Assembly (NCBI RefSeq): GCF_022810305.1
Contig: NZ_JALGQH010000006.1
Coordinates: 124,001-188,000, forward strand
Origin: Rhodococcus sp. ARC_M6
Lineage (GTDB): Bacteria > Actinomycetota > Actinomycetes > Mycobacteriales > Mycobacteriaceae
Reading direction: 5' to 3'
Length of the DNA stretch: 64,000 nt
In this document: positions 39,840 through 48,103 of the stretch, piece by piece
How positions within the stretch are numbered: position 1 is the first letter of the stretch
Layout: every line of letters begins with the position of its first letter
Translations under genes and position numbers: made by a program
The notes under the pieces: model-generated
Databases searched by the model: none
Seen by the model: the letters and a program-made list of their open reading frames with translations, nothing else
Told to the model about the DNA's origin: nothing

Positions 39840-40838
39840 TCAGCGACCGCCAGGCGAAACGGGGTCTGAAACCGCAGATCGTGCCAACGTCGCAGCCCCC
39901 ACCATGCCCGCCGCTTCACCCAACTGCGCGCTCCGAATACGTGCAAGTGGCCGATGTTTGGCACCGGTCAGCAAACTCGCATATTGCTCACGGGCTTCGT
40001 CGAGAAACAGCGGCGCAGAACTCGCAACGCCGCCGGCAATCACGACAAGATCCGGATCGTAGACATCTCCGACCATGGCCAGACCCACCGCCAGCCACCT
40101 CGTGAACTCCGCCATCGTCGCCAACGCAATCGGATCTCCGTCGTACGCGGCGTTGGCGATTCGGCGTCCGGTCAGTCCGCCCGCATCGATTCCGACTTCC
40201 CGAGCAAGAACAGTCGACGCGGCGGGATCTGCGGCGAGTAGTTCAATTGCGGTGTCCACCAACGCCGTACCGCTGCAGTACCGCTCCCAACAACCACGTT
40301 TCCCACAGGCACACGGGCGCCCGTCCGGCACCACCTGAATGTGACCGAGTTCGGGCGCAACGCCATGACTCCCCCGGTACAGCTCGCCGTTGACGAGCAA
40401 CGCGGCACCGATGCCCGTACCGATTGCCACCATCACGACATTGCGGTGGCCGGAAGCCGCACCGAACCGATGTTCCGCATACGCCGCGGCATTGGCGTCG
40501 TGCTCCAGGACCACGGGAAGGCCCAGTCGTGCACTCAAGTCACTACCTACCGGCGCATCGACCCAGGGCAGGTGCGGAGCAAAACGCACGGCAGTGCGAT
40601 CCAAAGTGATGAACCCGGCAACAGCCAAACCGACCGCGGCAACGTCATGTCTGCCCACCAGTTCACGAACCACCCGGTCCAAGGCATTCTCGAGTGACCT
40701 GGCCGACTGCGGCGTCGGAGCTTGCGCCGTGTCGAGCACTTGGCCGTCCACATCCACCACCGAAGCACGGATGCTGGTGCCGCCCACATCGATTCCGATA
40801 GTCAAGAAATCGGCAGTCGAGCCACGACGCCCGTTCAT
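39840..40838 (-). CDS. ROK-family glucokinase
   Basis: A 332-residue ROK sugar kinase. The phosphate-binding start LTIGIDVGGTSIRASVVD, the catalytic EHDANAAAYAEHRFG, AIGTGIGAALLVNG, and the zinc site CACGKRGCWERYCSG (C-x-C-x4-C-x4-C) with ELGHIQV are all present. The substrate is most likely glucose, giving glucose 6-phosphate, but other hexoses or N-acetyl sugars are possible. The ATG at 40838 is chosen for GGAGAG about 9 nt upstream. No obvious operon partner. Confidence 0.88.
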   Translation of the reverse strand: MNGRRGSTADFLTIGIDVGGTSIRASVVDVDGQVLDTAQAPTPQSARSLENALDRVVRELVGRHDVAAVGLAVAGFITLDRTAVRFAPHLPWVDAPVGSDLSARLGLPVVLEHDANAAAYAEHRFGAASGHRNVVMVAIGTGIGAALLVNGELYRGSHGVAPELGHIQVVPDGRPCACGKRGCWERYCSGTALVDTAIELLAADPAASTVLAREVGIDAGGLTGRRIANAAYDGDPIALATMAEFTRWLAVGLAMVGDVYDPDLVVIAGGVASSAPLFLDEAREQYASLLTGAKHRPLARIRSAQLGEAAGMVGAATLARSAVSDPVSPGGR

Positions 40839-40928
40839 CGCAGCCACTCTCCGCACTCCATACACATTCTGACGATTGTGCCCACAGAAAGCCGTCAGTA
40901 CCAGCGATCCGACGGAACCAGCACCGAC

Positions 40929-41333
40929 TCAGGGTTTGACGGTCACCGTGATCGGCACGAAAGCAGACGCGCGAGGTTCGGCCTTGGCAGAATCATCGGC
41001 CGCCGAGGCTCCACCGTCCGGACCGCTGTCGGGCCCGTTGTGTCCGCCCAGAAATTCGTCGAGAAGCTCGCGGAGCAGCGCCAAGAGGACTGCCGCCTGC
41101 CCGGCGAGAATGGCGAGAAGTTCATGGTGCTCACCCCGTACCAGCGCCGCGAGCGCGCAGACCGGACACCAACTGCACCCGCCGAACGCGGGCAACTCCG
41201 CCGGGTTCTGTCCGTCTTCGGGCCCGGACGCTCGGCCTTCGGCCAGTTGCGTCAGCATCGGTTCCACGCGCGCCAATACGGAATCGGCCAACACGCGAAA
41301 TTCTGCGAGGAGCCGAGTGTGATCTTCGTTCAT
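40929..41333 (-). CDS. Small CxxCxxC protein of unknown function, coupled to the ArsA-like gene
   Basis: A 134-residue soluble protein. Helical N-terminus, then CSWCPVC (Cys53, Cys56, Cys59), a rubredoxin-knuckle-like possible metal or redox site, then a long Ala/Leu-rich helix (AALVRGEHHELLAILAGQAAVLLALLRELL). The C-terminus is acidic and ends in FVPITVTVKP. Its ATG overlaps the stop of the ArsA-like gene by 4 nt, so the two are co-translated and probably act together. It corresponds to Rv2183c by position. No known function recognised. Confidence 0.82.
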   Translation of the reverse strand: MNEDHTRLLAEFRVLADSVLARVEPMLTQLAEGRASGPEDGQNPAELPAFGGCSWCPVCALAALVRGEHHELLAILAGQAAVLLALLRELLDEFLGGHNGPDSGPDGGASAADDSAKAEPRASAFVPITVTVKP

Positions 41334-42580
41334 GCGGGCCACACCGCAGGATCCGGTACAAATCGAATAATCAGGTCGGTTCCGTCCAGCTCAGCCCCAC
41401 TGACGACGCAACGACGCAATACCGACGCCAATCTCACTCTCCGCCGCACCCCGTCCGCTCCCACCAGCACATCGTCCTCCACCCGGCCCAACGACAACGA
41501 CGACGGATCGACGAGCGGAAGGTGCATCCGCATCGCGTAGACCGAATCCACTCCCGTACCCGACTCCAGCGTCACCGTCACGAGTTCGGTGTGGCTTTGC
41601 GGTTCCGGAGCGGACTCCTCGTCGATTGCCGGCACCGCACCCTCGAGTGCGGCCGCAATGTCGCCCAGAGCCGCCAACCCTACCGGTTCGGTTTCGGCCT
41701 GATCGACAACCTCGACCGGGATGGCCCCCACTGCCTGACGCAGCGAGTCGACACACGAGCGTTGCGCATCACGGCGGTTGGCCAGCCACCGAGTTGCGCC
41801 ATCGGACGTCGAACTACGGTCCGACATCGAATCAAATTGCGGCACAATTCCATTGACGATAATTCGCTGAACCTGCACACCCGAGAGCGCCAGACCCGAC
41901 AGCGTGCGACGCGTCGAAAGGACGGCACTCGATTCGGCTGACGTCACCAGGTGAACGGTAGTAGCGGAACGATCCGCGAGATATCCCGAAATCTGGTCGA
42001 CCGTCGATACGACGCGCTCGATCACCGATACCAGCAGGATCAGACGCACGTCGGTCGCCGCGACGGCCGACAATCGTCGATGGCGCGGCCACACACGCTC
42101 CAGATACTCGGACACCATCGCCGGGGCCCCCAAGACACGCAACGCCTCAGTCGCCGCCGGACAATCCACGATCACGACGTCGTACTCACCACTCGATGCC
42201 ATCCGAACGACTTCGGCGATTGCCAAGATGTCGGCAATACCGAGCGAACCCGTCAACTCCTCGGGTTCCAGAGTGTCGAACGTCGAACCATGTTCGTGGG
42301 CGCCCGCGGCGTCCAGCAACACCGACAGACCACGGAATTTGTCCTCGACGAGAGTCAACATGTCGAGTTGCCAGACATCCAGCCCGTCGACGAGTGGGGT
42401 CACCTCGCGCGGAACCCGGATCGCCAGCACATCCGCCAGGGAATGCGCCCGATCGATCGACATCAGCAGGACCTTCGATCCCGCCGACGCAGCCGCAAGC
42501 GCGGCCGCAGCCGCCAGCGTCGTGGCCCCGCTGCCTCCCTTACCGGTGAAGAGTTGGATACGGGTTCGCGCGCCGTTCAG
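41330..42580 (-). CDS. ArsA/GET3-like ATPase, CTG start inferred, altered P-loop
   Basis: An ArsA-type P-loop ATPase with a C-terminal HSP20-like domain (about 330-412). Canonical starts allow only the ATG at 42463, which would delete the P-loop. The frame is open up to a TAA within the SRPBCC gene, with no ATG/GTG/TTG, so I infer initiation at CTG 42580, inside the SRPBCC stop (CTGA overlap), giving 416 residues. The P-loop is then FTGKGGSGATT (residues 11-21): the deviant Lys14 is kept but the normal Walker Lys is Ala19. YDVVIVDCPAATEALRVL is the Walker B/switch region. Alternatives: a ribosomal frameshift, another non-standard start, or a truncated protein. Confidence 0.75.
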   Translation of the reverse strand: MNGARTRIQLFTGKGGSGATTLAAAAALAAASAGSKVLLMSIDRAHSLADVLAIRVPREVTPLVDGLDVWQLDMLTLVEDKFRGLSVLLDAAGAHEHGSTFDTLEPEELTGSLGIADILAIAEVVRMASSGEYDVVIVDCPAATEALRVLGAPAMVSEYLERVWPRHRRLSAVAATDVRLILLVSVIERVVSTVDQISGYLADRSATTVHLVTSAESSAVLSTRRTLSGLALSGVQVQRIIVNGIVPQFDSMSDRSSTSDGATRWLANRRDAQRSCVDSLRQAVGAIPVEVVDQAETEPVGLAALGDIAAALEGAVPAIDEESAPEPQSHTELVTVTLESGTGVDSVYAMRMHLPLVDPSSLSLGRVEDDVLVGADGVRRRVRLASVLRRCVVSGAELDGTDLIIRFVPDPAVWPA

Positions 42581-43014
42581 CCCTCGACTCGCTTCTTCAG
42601 TTCTTTCAACGCGGTATCGGTGATGATCTTCTCGGCCTTACGTTTGAACAGCCCGATCATGGGAATGGTCAGGTCGACGGTCAGCTCGTACGTCACGGAC
42701 GTCGTACCGTCGGGTTCGGAAAACAAAGTGTACGAACCGGACTGAGATTTCTGAATCTCGCCGGACAGCAGTTCCCAACTCACCGACATTCCGTCGGGCG
42801 CCCAGCTGTACTGCAATTCGTACGTGTCCTTGACCATGCCCGCATCCAGAACGAAGCGCACCCGATCTGCACGCCCACCAGCACCGGCGGCCGTAACCTC
42901 GACGGATTTGGCCGCCGCAACCCACGCGGGATACGCCTCGAAATCGGCGATCACACCCATCACGGCGTCGGCCGGAGCATCGATGCTGATCAACCCCTTG
43001 GTTTTCTCGGCCAT
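42577..43014 (-). CDS. SRPBCC (START-like) lipid-binding protein, Rv2185c/TB16.3-like
   Basis: A 145-residue SRPBCC-fold protein: MAEKTKGLISIDAPADAVMGVIADFEAYPAWVAAAKSVEV is the usual start of the polyketide cyclase/START family, and VTYELTVDLTIPMIGLFKRKAEKIITDTALKELKKRVEG forms the C-terminal helix closing the hydrophobic cavity. It probably binds a lipid or hydrophobic ligand; no catalytic residue is evident. It is immediately upstream of the ArsA-like ATPase, overlapping it by 4 nt. Confidence 0.9.
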   Translation of the reverse strand: MAEKTKGLISIDAPADAVMGVIADFEAYPAWVAAAKSVEVTAAGAGGRADRVRFVLDAGMVKDTYELQYSWAPDGMSVSWELLSGEIQKSQSGSYTLFSEPDGTTSVTYELTVDLTIPMIGLFKRKAEKIITDTALKELKKRVEG

Positions 43015-43058
43015 ACGACTACTCTTCCTTCCTCGAGATTCGACTGCATCGGCCGACG

Positions 43059-43445
43059 TCAGGCCGGCGACACGCCAGCCGGACGTCCGGCTTCCAATTC
43101 ACGCTTGATAGCAAACGCCATCACCTTGCCGTCGACACGACGCTTGCGGTTCATCCCGGCCAGATCGAGTCCCGCCAGACCGGATGGCGACACACCGACA
43201 GGTTCGGCATGAAGGAAGTAATGGACAATAGCTCCGTCCATTACCGGTTCGAGCCACACCTCCATTGTGCCCACGAGCTGGCCCGACACACCCCAACGGA
43301 AGCCTGCGGGTCCGCGATCCTCGCGGACCTCGAGCTCGAGATCTCGCCACCAACGACGCCATTGCTCGCGCGAAGACAACAGTTCGGCGACGCGCTCGGG
43401 CGGTGCCGCGATAAAAGTCTGGTCTGCGACCTGAATGCTGCTCAC
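43059..43445 (-). CDS. Second SRPBCC-like protein (Rv2186c-like)
   Basis: A 128-residue protein starting IQVADQTFIAAPPERVAELLSSREQWRRWWRDLELEV, a START-like N-terminus, with WRW typical of the group, and ending with a basic helix RKRRVDGKVMAFAIKRELEAGR. Start GTG at 43445. It is first in the minus-strand run SRPBCC-SRPBCC-ArsA-CxxC and diverges from the fadD15-like gene. Ligand unknown. Confidence 0.85.
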   Translation of the reverse strand: MSSIQVADQTFIAAPPERVAELLSSREQWRRWWRDLELEVREDRGPAGFRWGVSGQLVGTMEVWLEPVMDGAIVHYFLHAEPVGVSPSGLAGLDLAGMNRKRRVDGKVMAFAIKRELEAGRPAGVSPA

Positions 43446-43605
43446 GGAGCTAGCTTCACATATTGCACCGACGCGTCGGCGAGTGGCACCAGACCGTTAC
43501 CAACCGGTCATGATGTTAACCCGACCACAACTGGGCCGGACGTGCGACTACAGTAATGAGCGTCAAACCCTACTCGTCAGTATTTCGCAGTGTCGGAGGT
43601 ATTTC

Positions 43606-45417
43606 GTGCCTGAATACAGCGCACCCCAGACGTTCACGATTCCCGAGGATGCCTCCGCGGTCGACTCGGTGTTCGCCTTCGCGAAGACAAAGCCAGCGGC
43701 AATCGTCTACAAGCGCAAGGTCGGATCCGCTTGGGTCGACGTCACTGCAGGCGAGTTCGCCGCGCAGGTGACCGCAGTCGCCAAGGGCTTCATCGCCATC
43801 GGAGTCAAGCCGGGCGATCGCGTCGGACTGATGTCCGCAACTCGCTACGAATGGCCGCTGATCGACTACGCCATCTGGGCAGCCGGCGGCGTCACAGTCC
43901 CGATCTACGAAACCTCCGCTGCCGAGCAGGTCCGCTGGATCCTCGAGGATTCCGAAGCGATCGATCTCATCGTCGAAAACGACACCCACGCCGCCACAGT
44001 CAAGGACGTGGCCGCTGCAGCGCCGGCGCTGCGCACGGTCTATCAGATCGACGCTCCGGCAGGCGGACGCAGCGCCATCGACGAACTGACGGCCTTGGGC
44101 GCCGATATTTCCGACGAGGAAGTACAGGCTCGTGTCGACGCCTTGAAGGCCTCCGATCCCGCCACTCTGATCTACACGTCCGGCACCACCGGTCGCCCCA
44201 AGGGCTGTCAGCTGACGCACTCCAACCTCATCGCCGAATCGAAGGGCATCCAAGCGTCCAACCTCGGCGAACTCCTCCGGACCCCGGGCGTCCGATCGCT
44301 GATGTTCCTGCCCTTGGCGCACGTCCTCGCTCGCGCCGTCAGCATCGCGTCGTTCGACTCCGGTGCAGCACTGGGACACACCAGCGACATCCCGAACCTC
44401 GTACCTACCTTCGGCGAATTCAAGCCGGACTTCATCCTCTCGGTACCCCGCGTGTTCGAGAAGGTCTACAACAGCGCCCGCGCAAAAGCCCACGGTGACG
44501 GCAAGGGCAAAATCTTCGATGCGGCAGCTGATACGGCAATCGCCTGGAGCGAGGCACAGGACCACGGCGGCCCCGGCATTGTCCTCAAGCTCAAGCACGC
44601 CTTGTTCGACAAGCTCGTCTACTCGAAGCTGCGCGCCGCACTCGGCGGACAGTGCCAGTTGGCCATCTCTGGCGGAGCTCCGCTGGGCGCCCGCCTCGGC
44701 CACTTCTTCCGCGGCATCGGCATCACCATCTACGAAGGCTACGGCCTCACCGAAACCACGGCAGCCTTTGCGGTCAACACGATCGGTGCGCAGAAGGTCG
44801 GATCCGTCGGAAAGCCGTTGGCCGGCAACTCCGTTCGCATTGCTGCCGACGGTGAAATCCTGCTCTCCGGCCCCGTGGTCTTCGCCGAATACTGGCGCAA
44901 CGAGAAGGCTACCGCCGAGTCCATCGAAAACGGTTGGTTCCACACCGGCGACCTCGGCACCGTCGACAACGAAGGCTTCATCACGATCACCGGTCGCAAG
45001 AAGGAAATCATCGTGACCGCCGGCGGAAAGAACGTCTCCCCCGCGCAGCTCGAAGATTCTCTTCGCGCACACCCTCTCATCAGCCAGGCAATCGTTGTCG
45101 GCGACCAGAAGCCGTTCATCGGTGCACTCATCACCATCGACGCCGAAGCGCTTCCCGCCTGGAACGAGCGCAACAACAAGGCCGTCGGCACCACGGCAGC
45201 CGACCTCGTCACGGACGGCGACCTCGTCGGCGAAATCCAGGACGCGATCGACGAAACCAACAAACTCGTCTCACACGCCGAAGCGATCAAGAAGTTCAAG
45301 ATCCTCCCGATCGACTTCTCCGAGGACACAGGCGAACTCACGCCCACGATGAAGCTCAAGCGCAACGTCGTGCATGCTTCGTTCGCCACTGAAATCGACA
45401 TGATCTACGCGAAGTAG
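43606..45417 (+). CDS. fadD15: Long-chain fatty-acid-CoA ligase (FadD15-like)
   Basis: A 603-residue AMP-forming acyl-CoA synthetase. The ATP/AMP motif is TLIYTSGTTGRPKGCQLTH (about residues 185-203); the adenylate site is YEGYGLTETTA; the FACS-type end is GWFHTGDLGTVDNEGFITITGRKKEIIVTAGGKNVSP. It should activate long fatty acids for degradation or lipid synthesis. GTG 43606 has GGAGGT 6 nt upstream. It ends at a strong terminator. Order matches Rv2187. Confidence 0.94.
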   Translation: MPEYSAPQTFTIPEDASAVDSVFAFAKTKPAAIVYKRKVGSAWVDVTAGEFAAQVTAVAKGFIAIGVKPGDRVGLMSATRYEWPLIDYAIWAAGGVTVPIYETSAAEQVRWILEDSEAIDLIVENDTHAATVKDVAAAAPALRTVYQIDAPAGGRSAIDELTALGADISDEEVQARVDALKASDPATLIYTSGTTGRPKGCQLTHSNLIAESKGIQASNLGELLRTPGVRSLMFLPLAHVLARAVSIASFDSGAALGHTSDIPNLVPTFGEFKPDFILSVPRVFEKVYNSARAKAHGDGKGKIFDAAADTAIAWSEAQDHGGPGIVLKLKHALFDKLVYSKLRAALGGQCQLAISGGAPLGARLGHFFRGIGITIYEGYGLTETTAAFAVNTIGAQKVGSVGKPLAGNSVRIAADGEILLSGPVVFAEYWRNEKATAESIENGWFHTGDLGTVDNEGFITITGRKKEIIVTAGGKNVSPAQLEDSLRAHPLISQAIVVGDQKPFIGALITIDAEALPAWNERNNKAVGTTAADLVTDGDLVGEIQDAIDETNKLVSHAEAIKKFKILPIDFSEDTGELTPTMKLKRNVVHASFATEIDMIYAK

Positions 45418-45432
45418 AACACCGCCCGAGAC

Positions 45433-45476
45433 AACTGTGGCCGCCGCACCTGTTCGCAGGTGCGGCGGCCACAGTT
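45433..45476. terminator. Strong bidirectional terminator (fadD15 / pimB')
   Basis: A perfect 20-bp inverted repeat with a TTCG tetraloop between the stops of the convergent fadD15-like gene (45417) and pimB' (45492). The plus strand continues with ATTTGTT. The minus strand reads AACTG with AGTTGTCTCG after it, so the plus direction has the better tail. Confidence 0.9.
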
Positions 45477-45491
45477 ATTTGTTCGGCCTTC

Positions 45492-46619
45492 TCAGCCCAG
45501 TAGCTTCTGCAATTTCAAAGCGAGTGTGTCCCACTTCCATTCAGCGCCAACCCAGTCTCGGCCGGCAGCACCCATAGCGGCTGCTCGATCCCGATCGGAG
45601 AGTACCTCGATCACCGAAGCTGCGATATCGGCAACCGATGTTCCGTCAACGACGAGGCCGGTCTTGTTCTGCTGCACCGTTTCCGGAGCACCACCGCTAC
45701 GACCCGCGATAACCGGTACGCCGGACGCCGACGCCTCCAGATACACGATCCCCAAACCTTCGACGTCGAGTCCCGCGCCGCGGGTACGACACGGCATCGC
45801 AAAGACATCGGCAATCGTGTGGTGCGCCGCCAGCTCAGCTGCCGGAACAGTGCCGGTGAAGACGACGTGGTCGTCCATCCCCGTCTTGCGGGCAAGTTCA
45901 CGAAGACGATCCTCGTAGGGGCCGCCGCCCACGATCACGAGAACCGCACCGTCGATGCGCTTGCGAATAGCCGGAAGCGCCTTGATCAACATGTCCTGCC
46001 CCTTGCGGGGAACCAACCTCGACAGACACAGGATCGTCGGCCGATCCCCCAACCCGTAGCGATCACGCAACTCGGACCGCGCGGCCGAATCCGGATGAAA
46101 CACAGTCGTATCCACGCCGGAAGGCAAGTGCTCCAACGCCGCCTGAGCACCGAACGCCGAAGCAAATCTTCCGCGCGTGTACTTGCTGACAAACGTCACC
46201 GCGTCCGTGTGATCACCGATCGCGCGCAACGACTGCCTCGCCCCGGGAATCATCGACCAGCCGACCTCGTGCCCGTGAGTACTCGCAATCACCCGAGACG
46301 CACCGGCACGGCGAACAACGGGCGCCAACAAGGCAAGTGGAGCAGCGGCACCGAACCACACCGACTCGCAGTCACGTTTCTCGACCAGCTTCGCAGCGCG
46401 TCTGGCGACAAACGGTGTCGGGATCATCAACGTCGTGGGATGCCTGACAACCTCGAAAGGTTGAGCGGCATCGAACTTCTTGTGCGAATCTCCTCGCCAC
46501 CGCGGCGCATAGACAATCAGCTTGTCTGCCGGAAGATGCTTCGCAAAAGTGTGGAGGTACGACTGGATCCCGCCCGGCCTGGGCGGAAAATCATTGGTCA
46601 CCAATAGGGTCCGGCGCAT
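45492..46619 (-). CDS. pimB': PimB' phosphatidylinositol mannoside mannosyltransferase
   Basis: A 375-residue GT4 (GT-B) enzyme that transfers the second mannose from GDP-mannose to PIM1 at the cytoplasmic membrane face. It begins RRTLLVTNDFPPRPGGIQSYLHTFAKHL with the GGI/QSY acceptor loop, has THGHEVGW, LPSGVDTTVFHPD, LSRLVPRKGQDMLIKALP, and the donor-site EGLGIVYLEASASGVPVIAG. ATG 46619 is chosen to start at the first beta strand; the frame is open to 46652. Corresponds to Rv2188c. Confidence 0.92.
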   Translation of the reverse strand: MRRTLLVTNDFPPRPGGIQSYLHTFAKHLPADKLIVYAPRWRGDSHKKFDAAQPFEVVRHPTTLMIPTPFVARRAAKLVEKRDCESVWFGAAAPLALLAPVVRRAGASRVIASTHGHEVGWSMIPGARQSLRAIGDHTDAVTFVSKYTRGRFASAFGAQAALEHLPSGVDTTVFHPDSAARSELRDRYGLGDRPTILCLSRLVPRKGQDMLIKALPAIRKRIDGAVLVIVGGGPYEDRLRELARKTGMDDHVVFTGTVPAAELAAHHTIADVFAMPCRTRGAGLDVEGLGIVYLEASASGVPVIAGRSGGAPETVQQNKTGLVVDGTSVADIAASVIEVLSDRDRAAAMGAAGRDWVGAEWKWDTLALKLQKLLG

Positions 46620-46667
46620 CCGTCCACCGTAAAGCACGCACCGTAGTGCCACGCACCCTGCTCGGAC

Positions 46668-48035
46668 TCAGCCCAACCGACGATGCAGCCAATCCACCCA
46701 GCCCTCGCGCAGTTCATCCATCCCGATGCCCACTACGTCATGGATACGACGATCGATCTCCGTCGGAGTCGAAGGTCCAACGGCCAATACGCGAAAAAGC
46801 TCCGTCAGGTCCGGTTCGCCGAATCGTTCGGCGATATAGGTATTGATCGACCACGCCGACTCGTAGGCAAGGGAACTCACGACCGGCACTCCACCGAATT
46901 GCGAATCATCGGGAAACTGTGTGGGCGTTTCACCGGCACGCACTGCCGCCGCCAGGGTCGGTGCAATTTCCCTCAATGCCCGGCCGGAATTTCGATTCCC
47001 CGCGTACTCCGCATAGCCTTCGAGAACCCACATGGGCGACCCGTCGCGTGTGCGCGACCGTGCCGCGATATGCATCATTTCATGACGCAGAACCGCGCGT
47101 CTGGTAGTCGGCGTCAGACGTGACGCTGCAGCAGGTGAGAACACGATGCGCTGGCCACTGACCTCGCTTGTGCCGTCGTTGACTGCATCCGCAACCGAAA
47201 CCGCTGCAATCGACGACCCGTCGTGATGCGAGCCGACCAACGCCGTGAACTCCTCCGGCGAACCGGCCACCATCACGACGGCCCGCTCGGACCATCCGTC
47301 GCCCCACAATTGCGTCGTATTCGCAACTGCCTCATCCAGATCCGCAGCCAGGGCGTCGACAAATGTTTGTTGACCCGGGTGCCCGACGACTACTGAATCC
47401 TCATCGGAGTTGGTCGCCACCGCCAGCGGACCGAAGTCCCACGGCCCATGCCAGGAGCCGACCGCCAGGTCAGATCCTGCAGCAGCAACGGAATCGATGA
47501 TCGATCCGTCGGCGAACACGAACCAGTCTCCATCGCGCTCGGCAAAGGTCATCATCACCGATTTGTTCGTGGGCAGCACATCCACATCGCCGAGCGCATA
47601 ACCGAAAACGACCGGCGCGGTCCAGAGCGTGACGTCGCCGCTCGGCGCACCGGTTCGAGTGGCTTCGGTGAGAGTTCCCGGCGAGATCTGGTAATTCCAG
47701 TCCGAGAATCGCAAAGCCCGCGCTGAAGTTGCACGCCTTATCTCGGCTTCGAGAACCCCCGGCGCAGCAGCTTTGTCGACGAACCGAGCAAGAGTCGTCG
47801 GATCCTCGGACATCTGAGCCTTCGCCCATGAATCTAGGAGGCCCTGAACTGCGACGACACGAACCGCATCCTGTTCCTTGATCGCACGTTCGGACGAACT
47901 CGTGGAATCCGTCAAGAAAACGGTGAGCGCCAAAACCACCACAACAGCACAACCGAGCGCGATGAGAGCCGGATACTCCCAACGACGCTGCTTTTTCGAC
48001 TCTGCTACCGGAGCGGTCATGTGGTCAGTCGACAC
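46668..48035 (-). CDS. Membrane-anchored putative zinc metallopeptidase (HEMMH)
   Basis: A 455-residue protein with an N-terminal transmembrane helix (about 24-45) and a large extracytoplasmic part. Residues about 50-190 look like an NTF2/Rv-type beta-rich domain; about 215-420 hold a peptidase-like domain with LRHEMMHIAARSRT, where HEMMH (His318, Glu319, His322) is a HExxH zinc motif. It is followed by WVLEGYAEYAG, whose Glu339 or Glu343 would be the third ligand as in gluzincin/peptidase MA families. Substrate unknown. It lies between pimB' and NlpC/P60 genes, so an envelope role is likely. Confidence 0.8.
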   Translation of the reverse strand: MSTDHMTAPVAESKKQRRWEYPALIALGCAVVVVLALTVFLTDSTSSSERAIKEQDAVRVVAVQGLLDSWAKAQMSEDPTTLARFVDKAAAPGVLEAEIRRATSARALRFSDWNYQISPGTLTEATRTGAPSGDVTLWTAPVVFGYALGDVDVLPTNKSVMMTFAERDGDWFVFADGSIIDSVAAAGSDLAVGSWHGPWDFGPLAVATNSDEDSVVVGHPGQQTFVDALAADLDEAVANTTQLWGDGWSERAVVMVAGSPEEFTALVGSHHDGSSIAAVSVADAVNDGTSEVSGQRIVFSPAAASRLTPTTRRAVLRHEMMHIAARSRTRDGSPMWVLEGYAEYAGNRNSGRALREIAPTLAAAVRAGETPTQFPDDSQFGGVPVVSSLAYESAWSINTYIAERFGEPDLTELFRVLAVGPSTPTEIDRRIHDVVGIGMDELREGWVDWLHRRLG

Positions 48036-48103
48036 GCTGCCGAGTGTAGGAGACGCAACGGTCTCCTATTCCAATGCCCAGGTCACACGTAGTGAAATGC
48101 CGC

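Noticed and set aside
43570-45072. 500-codon minus-strand frame opposite fadD15
   Set aside because: The plus-strand frame carries every acyl-CoA synthetase motif; the antisense frame has none and reflects codon bias of the real gene.
46568-46668. Possible terminator between pimB' and the zinc peptidase gene
   Set aside because: No inverted repeat of useful length found between the two same-strand genes.
48047-48068. TAGGAGAC/GTCTCCTA hairpin after the RipC-like gene as a terminator
   Set aside because: The 8-bp stem is real and lies past the stop on the minus strand, but it is upstream-adjacent to the peptidase gene start and has no U-tract, so a terminator cannot be claimed.
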